Below, in pieces: positions 1-5,051 of a DNA stretch of 12,988 nucleotides (positions within the stretch are counted from its first letter, which is position 1; each line of letters starts with the position of its first letter). The stretch spans positions 1 to 12,988 of the forward strand of contig JBBIKU010000067.1 of the NCBI GenBank assembly GCA_037445245.1, written 5' to 3'. The DNA is from JBBIKU01 sp037445245 (GTDB lineage: Bacteria; Chloroflexota; Anaerolineae; Anaerolineales; Anaerolineaceae). The notes under the pieces are model-generated. The model worked only from the letters and a program-made list of their open reading frames with translations, was not told the origin of the DNA and did no database searches. The position numbers and the translations under genes are program-made.

Positions 1-54
1 TAGAGCGTTGCGTTGACATCGCAAAGGTCGTAGGTTCGAGTCCTATACCGCCCA
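1..54 (+). tRNA. tRNA-Val(GAC), 3' part, cut by left window edge
   Basis: The end of a tRNA is visible. It has the D-stem 3' strand GAGC (3-6), an anticodon stem TTGCG (8-12)/CGCAA (20-24) around a 7-nt loop with anticodon GAC at 15-17, and a 5-nt variable loop (25-29). The T-arm GTAGG (30-34)/CCTAT (42-46) carries loop TTCGAGT, and the acceptor 3' strand ACCGCCC (47-53) is followed by discriminator A54. GAC reads GUC valine codons. The CCA tail is not fully encoded because CCT follows A54. The 5' acceptor strand and most of the D-arm lie outside the window; a 5' strand GGGCGGT is predicted. The gene ends only about 12 nt before the thrS T-box, so both probably share a transcript. Confidence 0.88.
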
Positions 55-59
55 CCTGA

Positions 60-305
60 AGAAAGACGCTGAGACCAGGACGAGTAACCGTTGCTGTTCC
101 GCCAGAGAGAGGGGCCCCGGCTGCAAGCCCCTTGGGAAAATAACGGCGAAAACCCCCTACGAGCGTGATCCCCAACCAGGCTGACATAGCCCGCAGTAAG
201 GAGAACGGATGACCCCGTTATCGGTCACTGGAGATGGCTCGAGCGAGCCAAACTGGGTGGAACCGCGTGACTGAACTCTCGCCCCAGAAAGGGCGAGAGA
301 TTTTT
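60..305 (+). promoter_or_regulatory. T-box riboswitch (threonine) controlling thrS, transcriptional type
   Basis: All standard T-box parts can be seen. The base of stem I is ACGCT (66-70)/AGCGT (162-166). The specifier loop has AGTA at 83-86 opposite GAA at 148-150, capped by CCGTT (88-92)/AACGG (142-146), with the threonine codon ACC at 152-154 as specifier. The distal stem is GGGGC (111-115)/GCCCC (127-131). A stem IIA/B pseudoknot pairs AACGG (204-208) with CCGTT (215-219) and TGACC (210-214) with GGTCA (223-227). Stem III is GGCTC (236-240)/GAGCC (245-249). The T-box sequence TGGGTGGAACCGCG is at 254-267. The antiterminator pairs CTGGG (253-257) with CCCAG (283-287) and GCG (265-267) with CGC (280-282), leaving the 7-nt bulge TGGAACC. 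Uncharged tRNA-Thr would stabilise it and allow read-through into thrS. Confidence 0.95.
276..305 (+). terminator. T-box leader terminator (attenuator) upstream of thrS
   Basis: A 9-bp perfect stem CTCTCGCCC (276-284)/GGGCGAGAG (291-299) with loop CAGAAA is followed by T5 at 301-305. Its left arm shares bases 280-284 with the antiterminator, so the two folds exclude each other. It stops transcription when charged tRNA-Thr is plentiful. Confidence 0.93.
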
Positions 306-329
306 GTTAATGATTTAGTGGAGGTAAGT

Positions 330-2117
330 ATGCCTGAAAAATCCAAAGAGCGCTATGAAGATTCGCTCTTATATCGCATCCGCCATTCCACCGCCCACGT
401 GATGGCGCAGGCAGTCATGGACCGCTTCCCCGGCGCAAAAATCGCCATCGGTCCGGCAATCGATGACGGCTTTTATTACGACTTCGACCTGCCCCGCCCG
501 CTCACGCCCGAGGATCTGGAACAGATCGAAACGCGCATGCGCCAGATCATCCAAGAAGACCATCCTTTCAGCCGTCGCGCCCTCAGCGCCGAAGAGGCGC
601 TGCAGATCTTCAAGGATCAGCCCTACAAGATCGAATTGATCGAGGGATTGGAAAGCGGCGGTTTCGACGAGGACGGCAATCCGCTGACCGAAAAACCCGA
701 AATCTCGATCTACCAGCACGACAAATTCGTTGACCTATGCCGTGGACCGCACGTCGAACGCACCAGCCAGATCCACCCCGATGCGATCAAGTTGATGAAC
801 GTCGCCGGGGCATACTGGCGCGGCGACGAACGACGCCCGATGCTGCAGCGCATCTACGGCACCGCCTGGTACACAAGCGCAGAATTGAAAGAATACCTGC
901 AAAAACTCGAAGAGGCAAAAAAGCGCGACCACCGCCGGCTGGGACGTGAACTGGATTTGTACAGCATCTCTGAAGAGGTTGGTCCCGGGCTGATTCTGTG
1001 GCATCCCAAAGGCGCCATGATCCGCAAACTGGCGGAAGACTTCTGGAGCGAAGAACATGAGCGATCTGGCTACGATTTCGTATACACGCCCCATATCGGC
1101 AAAGCCCAGTTGTGGGAAACCAGCGGGCACTTGAGCTTTTACACCGAGAGCATGTACGCGCCGATCGATATCGAAGGGCAGCAATACTATCTCAAGCCAA
1201 TGAATTGCCCTTTCCACGTTCATATTTACAAAGACCGGATACGCTCCTACCGCGAATTGCCGATCCGCTTTGCTGAGCGGGGTACGGTCTACCGCTACGA
1301 ACGCAGTGGCGTGCTGCACGGCTTGCTGCGGGTGCGCGGCTTCACCCAGGATGACGCCCATCATTTCTGCCGCCCCGACCAGATGCCGCAGGAGATCGAC
1401 GTCGTGCTCAATTTTTGCCTTCACATCCTGCGATCCTTTGGGTTCACCGATTTTCAAGCCTACCTCAGCACACAGCCTGAAGAGTCGGTGGGAGAAGCCC
1501 AACGCTGGCGCGACGCTGAAGCCGCCCTCCAGTCCTCTCTCGAACGCGCCGAAATTCCCTACGAACTGGATCAGGGCGGCGGCGCATTCTACGGACCTAA
1601 AATCGACTTGAAGATCAAAGACGCCATTGGGCGCGAATGGCAGCTATCCACCATCCAGTTCGACTTCAACCTGCCGGAACGCTTCAACCTGGAGTTCGTC
1701 GGCGAAGATGGGCAACCCCACCGACCCTATATGATCCATCGCGCCCTGCTGGGCAGCATGGAACGCTTCTTCGGCGTGCTCATCGAGCATTATGCCGGTG
1801 CTTTTCCGGTCTGGCTGGCACCCGTTCAGGCGATATTGATCCCCATCGCCGATCGCCATCTGGATTATGCCTACGAGGTGGTCAAAAAGCTCAAGGCAGC
1901 CGGGCTGCGCGTCATCGTCGATGAGCGCAGTGAGCGCATGAACGCCAAAATACGCGACGCTCAGAATCAAAAAATTCCCTACATGCTGGTGGTCGGTGAC
2001 AAGGAAATCGAGCAGGGCGCCGTAGCACTACGCCTACGCTCGGGTGAAAACCCCGGCACAATCCCCCTGGAAGATTTCGTCCAACGGGCAAAAGAAGAGA
2101 TCGCCAATAAATGTTGA
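330..2117 (+). CDS. thrS: threonyl-tRNA synthetase lacking the TGS domain
   Basis: This 595-aa class II synthetase charges tRNA-Thr with threonine in the cytosol. The start is ATG 330, after the T-box, with SD GGAGG at 320-324; the open frame from 234 only reads through the riboswitch. The protein begins directly with the N2 editing domain: HSTAH at residues 19-23, and LCRGPH with Cys137 and His141. The catalytic core follows, with the MNCP zinc ligand (Cys293), motif 2 around residues 319-342 (TVYRYERSG, then TQDDAHHF with His344) and motif 3 HRALLGSMERFFG from 470. The anticodon-binding domain spans about 495-590. The approximately 60-residue N-terminal TGS domain of E. coli-type ThrRS (about 640 aa) is absent, while editing and zinc residues are kept. 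Specifier and enzyme identity agree. The stop codon overlaps the infC promoter. Confidence 0.97.
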   Translation: MPEKSKERYEDSLLYRIRHSTAHVMAQAVMDRFPGAKIAIGPAIDDGFYYDFDLPRPLTPEDLEQIETRMRQIIQEDHPFSRRALSAEEALQIFKDQPYKIELIEGLESGGFDEDGNPLTEKPEISIYQHDKFVDLCRGPHVERTSQIHPDAIKLMNVAGAYWRGDERRPMLQRIYGTAWYTSAELKEYLQKLEEAKKRDHRRLGRELDLYSISEEVGPGLILWHPKGAMIRKLAEDFWSEEHERSGYDFVYTPHIGKAQLWETSGHLSFYTESMYAPIDIEGQQYYLKPMNCPFHVHIYKDRIRSYRELPIRFAERGTVYRYERSGVLHGLLRVRGFTQDDAHHFCRPDQMPQEIDVVLNFCLHILRSFGFTDFQAYLSTQPEESVGEAQRWRDAEAALQSSLERAEIPYELDQGGGAFYGPKIDLKIKDAIGREWQLSTIQFDFNLPERFNLEFVGEDGQPHRPYMIHRALLGSMERFFGVLIEHYAGAFPVWLAPVQAILIPIADRHLDYAYEVVKKLKAAGLRVIVDERSERMNAKIRDAQNQKIPYMLVVGDKEIEQGAVALRLRSGENPGTIPLEDFVQRAKEEIANKC

Positions 2118-2143
2118 CGTTTTTCAGGGAAATATGGTATATT
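2114..2143 (+). promoter_or_regulatory. promoter for infC-rpmI-rplT, overlapping the thrS stop codon
   Basis: The -35 TTGACG (2114-2119) and -10 TATATT (2138-2143) are separated by 18 bp. A TGn extension at 2135-2137 makes an extended -10. The -35 overlaps the thrS TGA at 2115-2117. Transcription would start near 2150, giving a leader of about 60 nt that begins with a hairpin. It could uncouple IF3/L35/L20 synthesis from threonine control of thrS. Confidence 0.75.
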
Positions 2144-2149
2144 CTATTC

Positions 2150-2186
2150 TTGAGCATGTCCGAACAACCTTTAAGGACATACTCAA
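2150..2186 (+). promoter_or_regulatory. hairpin in the infC 5' leader
   Basis: TTGAGCATGTCC (2150-2161) pairs with GGACATACTCAA (2175-2186) over 12 positions with one C/A mismatch, around a 13-nt loop. It begins at or just after the predicted start site and is followed by the U-rich stretch TATTTCTTTG, then the infC SD. It could be a stabilising 5' hairpin, an attenuator, or a protein-binding leader. In Bacillus the infC operon leader is bound by L20; equivalence here is only inferred. Confidence 0.5.
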
Positions 2187-2210
2187 TATTTCTTTGTTAA
2201 GGAGAATGCT

Positions 2211-2777
2211 ATCAGCACAACAGGTTATCGGGTAAACGAAACCGTCCGAGTGCCAGAAGTTCGATTGATCGGTCCTGAAGGCGAGAACGTCGGAGTGGTC
2301 AACATCAAAGATGCCTTACGGATGGCACAAGAAGCCGATCTCGACCTGGTGGAAGTCGCTCCTAACGCTGCCCCCCCCGTGTGTCGCATCATGGATTTTG
2401 GGAAGTTCCTCTACGAGCGAACCAAAAAAGAGCGCGAAGCCCGGAAGGCACAAACCAAGATCGAGATCAAAGAAATACGCCTGCGCCCGAAAACCAATGA
2501 GCACCACCGCTCTTTTAAAACCCGCGACGCCCGTCGCTGGTTGATGGACGGAATGAAGGTCAAGGTGACCATTCGTTTTCGTGGTAGGGAGATCACCTAT
2601 CCCGAAATTGCCTTGGAAGACCTGAAGGAAATCGCCGAAGAATTATCCGACGTCGGGAGCATCGAGCAAATCCCAAATATGGAAGGTCGCGTGATGACCA
2701 TGGTGCTGGCACCGATAAAAGCTTCTCGAAAGAAGACTCCCAAAGTAGAAGAAAGCGGCGAGGAAACCGAAAGCTGA
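2211..2777 (+). CDS. infC: translation initiation factor IF-3, probable AUC start codon
   Basis: IF3 binds the 30S subunit, prevents premature 50S joining and monitors start-codon and initiator-tRNA choice. The N-domain holds YRVNETVRVPEVRLIG near the start and VEVAPNAAPPVCRIMDFGKF; the C-domain holds IRFRGREITYP and ends in an acidic tail. The conserved N-terminal motif extends upstream of the first GTG (2250), so that GTG cannot be the start. No ATG, GTG or TTG lies in frame between the SD and it. The SD AAGGAG (2199-2204) sits 6 nt before an in-frame ATC at 2211, giving a 188-aa protein. IF3 genes are known for rare starts (AUU in E. coli, AUC in Myxococcus) that IF3 itself discriminates against, allowing autoregulation. 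An out-of-frame ATG at 2206 is too close to the SD. It heads the infC-rpmI-rplT cluster. Confidence 0.93.
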   Translation: MSTTGYRVNETVRVPEVRLIGPEGENVGVVNIKDALRMAQEADLDLVEVAPNAAPPVCRIMDFGKFLYERTKKEREARKAQTKIEIKEIRLRPKTNEHHRSFKTRDARRWLMDGMKVKVTIRFRGREITYPEIALEDLKEIAEELSDVGSIEQIPNMEGRVMTMVLAPIKASRKKTPKVEESGEETES

Positions 2778-2811
2778 CCTGCACCTTGTTTCTCGAAATC
2801 AAAACGTTACC

Positions 2812-2848
2812 TTGCGGCTGCTCACACAGCAAGCCGCAATATTTTGTC
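2812..2848 (+). promoter_or_regulatory. hairpin with weak U-tract between infC and rpmI
   Basis: TTGCGGC (2812-2818)/GCCGCAA (2833-2839) plus TGCT (2819-2822)/AGCA (2828-2831) form an 11-bp stem with one bulged A and loop CACAC. It is followed by TATTTTGT. The shape resembles a leaky terminator or attenuator sitting just before the rpmI SD at 2851. It could lower downstream expression or be an L20-responsive element; which of these is not shown by the sequence. Confidence 0.6.
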
Positions 2849-2864
2849 AAGAAGGAGTTTCGCT

Positions 2865-3101
2865 GTGCCACGCAAACCAAAGAGCGGTAAGATCAAGTTG
2901 AAGACCCACAAGGCGACTTCAAAGCGGTTTCGCCTGACCAGCTCCGGAGTTCTGGTTCGCACCAAAGGCGGCAAGAGCCATCTGCGCCGCCGCACCTCAA
3001 AGCGCACCAAAGCTCTGTTCACCGAAATGGTGCCGGTAAAGGGCAACAAGATTGCCATCCGTGTAAAGCGGCTGGCACCTTATCTGGGCGATAAGGACTA
3101 G
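2865..3101 (+). CDS. rpmI: 50S ribosomal protein L35
   Basis: This 78-aa, strongly basic protein is a component of the large ribosomal subunit. The core KTHKATSKRFRLTSSG is the L35 signature, followed by a Lys/Arg-rich stretch with SHLRRRTSKR and a RLAPYL-type end. The start is GTG 2865, 7 nt after SD GAAGGAG (2851-2857); the open frame further upstream runs through the SD and is not translated. Compared with the usual length of about 65 aa it has a short N-terminal extension (PRKPKSGKIK before LKTHK) and a slightly longer C-terminus. It lies between infC and rplT in the widely conserved order; a folded spacer separates it from rplT. Confidence 0.95.
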   Translation: MPRKPKSGKIKLKTHKATSKRFRLTSSGVLVRTKGGKSHLRRRTSKRTKALFTEMVPVKGNKIAIRVKRLAPYLGDKD

Positions 3102-3139
3102 GATCGCCCGATCATCATTTTCTGTTTTGGCGCGGCTGT

Positions 3140-3175
3140 TGGGTGCTCACAACGGGTGAAAACCACCGGCGCCCA
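3140..3175 (+). promoter_or_regulatory. folded rpmI-rplT spacer, candidate L20 autoregulatory element
   Basis: The 96-nt spacer can form an outer stem TGGGTGC (3140-3146)/GCGCCCA (3169-3175) with one G-U pair. An inner stem CGGGTG (3153-3158)/CACCG (3164-3168) has one bulged G and an A-rich loop. The SD of rplT (AAGGAG, about 3186-3191) follows 10 nt later. L20 autoregulates this operon by binding mRNA in E. coli and Bacillus. Whether this fold mimics the L20 site of 23S rRNA has not been tested here. Confidence 0.4.
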
Positions 3176-3197
3176 GGGGTTCGCAAAGGAGTAAGGA

Positions 3198-3548
3198 ATG
3201 ACACGCGTAAAGACTGGACCGCATCGCAATCTGCGGCACAAAAAAGTCTTAAAAATGACCAAGGGACAATTTGGCACCCGCCATCGCCTTTATCGGCGAG
3301 CCAATGAAGCCCGACTCAAAAGTTTGTGGTACGCTTACCGCGACCGCCGCACTCGCAAACGCGATCTGCGCCAGTTGTGGATCGTGCGCATCAATGCTGC
3401 GGCGCGTGCCAACGGTATCAGCTACAGCAAACTGGTGTATGCTCTCAAGAAAACCGGGATCAGCCTCAACCGAAAGATGCTCGCCAACCTGGCGGTGCGC
3501 GACCCGCACGCTTTCGCCGCCGTGGTACGCCAGGCAACCAAGTCTTAA
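3198..3548 (+). CDS. rplT: 50S ribosomal protein L20
   Basis: This 116-aa basic protein binds 23S rRNA early in 50S assembly. It is recognisable along its whole length: MTRVKTG at the start, then KMTKGQFGTRHRLYRRANEA (an L20 helix rich in Arg/Lys), RDRRTRKRDLRQLWIVRINAAAR, and NGISYSKLVYALKKTGISLNRKMLANLAVRDP-like C-terminal segments. Length matches the family (about 115-120 aa). The start is ATG 3198 behind the SD in AAGGAGTAAGGA. L20 is the usual repressor of its own operon, which fits the folded spacers upstream of rpmI and rplT. A strong terminator follows within 25 nt, so this is the last gene of the unit. Confidence 0.98.
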   Translation: MTRVKTGPHRNLRHKKVLKMTKGQFGTRHRLYRRANEARLKSLWYAYRDRRTRKRDLRQLWIVRINAAARANGISYSKLVYALKKTGISLNRKMLANLAVRDPHAFAAVVRQATKS

Positions 3549-3568
3549 TTCATCAGCGAATCTTCACC

Positions 3569-3596
3569 GGGCTGCCGAGCAGGGCAGCCCTTTTTT
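3569..3596 (+). terminator. Rho-independent terminator of the infC-rpmI-rplT unit
   Basis: An 8-bp perfect GC-rich stem GGGCTGCC (3569-3576)/GGCAGCCC (3583-3590) with a 6-nt loop is followed by TTTTTT (3591-3596) and ATTT. It begins 21 nt after the rplT stop codon. Confidence 0.95.
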
Positions 3597-3669
3597 ATTT
3601 CGGATACCTTAGGAGATCAACGATGCCGCTGACAAGACACCGCAACCGGGGCGCATTCGCCTTCGCCCG

Positions 3670-3678
3670 TGTTAAAAT
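3670..3678 (+). promoter_or_regulatory. probable extended -10 promoter for the macro-domain operon
   Basis: TGtTAAAAT (3670-3678) is an extended -10 element. No clear -35 is visible about 17 bp upstream. The start site would fall near 3685, leaving a leader of only about 9 nt that contains the SD GGAGG (3685-3689). Confidence 0.45.
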
Positions 3679-3693
3679 ACTGGCGGAGGACGT

Positions 3694-4266
3694 ATGGGAA
3701 ATCTCATCATCAGCCTCGAATATCCATCCGGGCAACGCCTGGAACTCTGCCACGGCGACCTGACCGAAGAAACCGTCGATGCCATCGTCAACGCCGCCAA
3801 TGCCCACCTGCAACACGGCGCTGGCGTCGCCGGGGCAATTGCCCGCAAAGGCGGACCCACTATCCAAGCTGAAAGCGATGCCTGGGTGCAACAGCATGGT
3901 CCTGTGCCACACCACCAGCCCGCTTACACCACCGCCGGCGATCTCCCCTCTCGCTTTGTCATCCACGCCGTCGGACCGGTGTGGGGCTCAGGCGACGAAG
4001 ACCACAAGCTGATGGCTGCGATTCACGGCAGCCTGATGCGGGCGGAACAACTGGGGTTGACCTCGATCGCCTTTCCGCCCATTTCCACCGGAATTTTCGG
4101 GTTTCCGACCCGGCGCGCCGCCGGCGTTTTCCTGGCTGCCATTCAGGAGTATTTTGCCGCCCACCCGGAATCGCCACTCCAACTGGTGCGACTGACCATT
4201 ATCGACCAAGCGACCCTGCAGCCGTTCCGCAAAGCATTCCATTCCCACATTTCTGGAACAGCATGA
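3694..4266 (+). CDS. macro-domain (ADP-ribose-binding) protein
   Basis: This 190-aa cytosolic protein consists of one macro domain. Visible motifs are GDLTEETVDAIVNAAN (21-36), the binding loop HGAGVAGAIARKGG (41-54), and the second loop ISTGIFGFP (130-138). Macro domains bind ADP-ribose and many hydrolyse ADP-ribosyl esters, ADP-ribose-1''-phosphate or O-acetyl-ADP-ribose. The loop GAGVAGAI lacks the Asp of the MacroD/YmdB type (GGGGVDGAI) and looks closer to the archaeal AF1521-like group, so substrate and catalysis are uncertain. The start is ATG 3694 behind SD GGAGG with 4-nt spacing. Its stop overlaps the methyltransferase start (ATGA, 4263-4266), implying translational coupling. It follows the rplT terminator, so it opens a new unit. 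Family assignment is firm; biological role is unknown. Confidence 0.9.
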   Translation: MGNLIISLEYPSGQRLELCHGDLTEETVDAIVNAANAHLQHGAGVAGAIARKGGPTIQAESDAWVQQHGPVPHHQPAYTTAGDLPSRFVIHAVGPVWGSGDEDHKLMAAIHGSLMRAEQLGLTSIAFPPISTGIFGFPTRRAAGVFLAAIQEYFAAHPESPLQLVRLTIIDQATLQPFRKAFHSHISGTA

Positions 4267-5051
4267 CCATCACCTCAAATCAAAATCCCCGCTTTCGCTG
4301 GGTGCGTTCGCTGATCAAGCAGACCAAACAGCGCCGCCAAGACGCCAGTTTCGTAGTCGAAGGAGTGCGCCTGGTGGAAGAGGCGCTGGCAGCCGGCTGG
4401 CAGCCGCTGCTGGTGCTTTACAGTTCACAGCTTTCCAAGCGCGGTCAAAAATCGCTTCGAACGATCTCGTCAGCAGGTTGTGAAACGATTGCAATCAGCC
4501 CGACGCTGATGGCTTCCCTCTCTGACACCGAAACCTCCCAGGGCATTGTGGCTGTCTTTCCGATCACTACCTTTCCTCTGCCTGCTGATCCCACTTTTTT
4601 ATTGATCGCCGACGCCCTGCGTGATCCCGGCAACCTGGGAACGCTGCTGCGTACCGGCTTGGCTGCCGGGGTGCAGGGAGTGCTGCTGACACCTGGCAGC
4701 ACCGATGCCTGGTCGCCCAAGGTGCTGCGCGCCGGTATGGGAGCGCATTTTCGCCTGCCGATTCACGTCCTGGGGTGGGATGAGATTGAACAGCTTGCCA
4801 AATCACAAACTGACCCACCACTGAGGCTTTACCTTGCCAAGAGTCGGGGCGGACAACCCGCCTGGCAGGCAGACCTGCGTTCGCCGCTGGCGTTGATTGT
4901 GGGCAATGAAGCTGCAGGCGCTGGCAGCGAAGCCCGCCGGCGCGCCGACACGGCGTTGTCCATCCCCATGCCAGGTGGCAGTGAGTCGCTCAACGCCGCC
5001 ATCGCCGCCGCCATCCTGCTGTTTGAAGTCGTTCGCCAGAGGAGCCAATGA
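4263..5051 (+). CDS. SpoU/TrmH-family RNA 2'-O-ribose methyltransferase
   Basis: This 262-aa SPOUT-class enzyme is predicted to transfer a methyl group from S-adenosylmethionine to a ribose 2'-OH in rRNA or tRNA. The N-terminal L30e-like substrate-binding domain (about 8-100) contains FVVEGVRLVEEAL. The trefoil-knot catalytic domain has motif 1 IADALRDPGNLGTLLRT (115-131), motif 2 LIVGNEAAG (211-219) and motif 3 IPMPGGSESLNAAIAAA (234-250), with the motif 1 Asn and Arg kept. The layout resembles RlmB- and TsnR-like rRNA methylases, but the target nucleoside cannot be read from the sequence. The start ATG 4263 overlaps the macro gene stop; the open frame upstream of it is a shadow of the macro gene. 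Its own stop overlaps the DUF711 start (ATGA at 5048-5051). Confidence 0.92.
   Translation: MTITSNQNPRFRWVRSLIKQTKQRRQDASFVVEGVRLVEEALAAGWQPLLVLYSSQLSKRGQKSLRTISSAGCETIAISPTLMASLSDTETSQGIVAVFPITTFPLPADPTFLLIADALRDPGNLGTLLRTGLAAGVQGVLLTPGSTDAWSPKVLRAGMGAHFRLPIHVLGWDEIEQLAKSQTDPPLRLYLAKSRGGQPAWQADLRSPLALIVGNEAAGAGSEARRRADTALSIPMPGGSESLNAAIAAAILLFEVVRQRSQ

Noticed and set aside
13..49. Promoter TTGACA (13-18) with TATACC (44-49) inside the tRNA
   Set aside because: The spacing is 25 bp, far beyond the usable range. TTGACA is simply the anticodon loop of tRNA-Val(GAC).
234..329. N-terminal extension of thrS starting at ATG 234
   Set aside because: This stretch is the T-box antiterminator, T-box sequence and terminator. 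A good SD (320-324) precedes ATG 330, and the encoded residues resemble no ThrRS domain.
735..1502. Long minus-strand open frame (255 codons) inside thrS
   Set aside because: It is a shadow frame opposite a highly conserved gene, without an SD, and its translation resembles no protein family. Other antisense frames in thrS, nrdJ and the DUF711 gene were rejected for the same reason.
2844..2864. Upstream start for rpmI at 2844
   Set aside because: It would run through the SD at 2851-2857, and L35 proteins begin at the MPRK-type sequence after GTG 2865.
3623..3763. 46-codon ORF starting at ATG 3623 with an upstream AGGAG-like sequence
   Set aside because: It begins just after the rplT terminator, lies mostly upstream of the predicted macro-operon start site and overlaps the macro gene by 70 nt in another frame. 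Its translation has low complexity and no recognisable features.
3981..4262. 94-residue N-terminal extension of the TrmH-family methyltransferase
   Set aside because: It is a shadow frame of the macro gene. The SpoU substrate-binding domain begins shortly after ATG 4263, which overlaps the macro stop.
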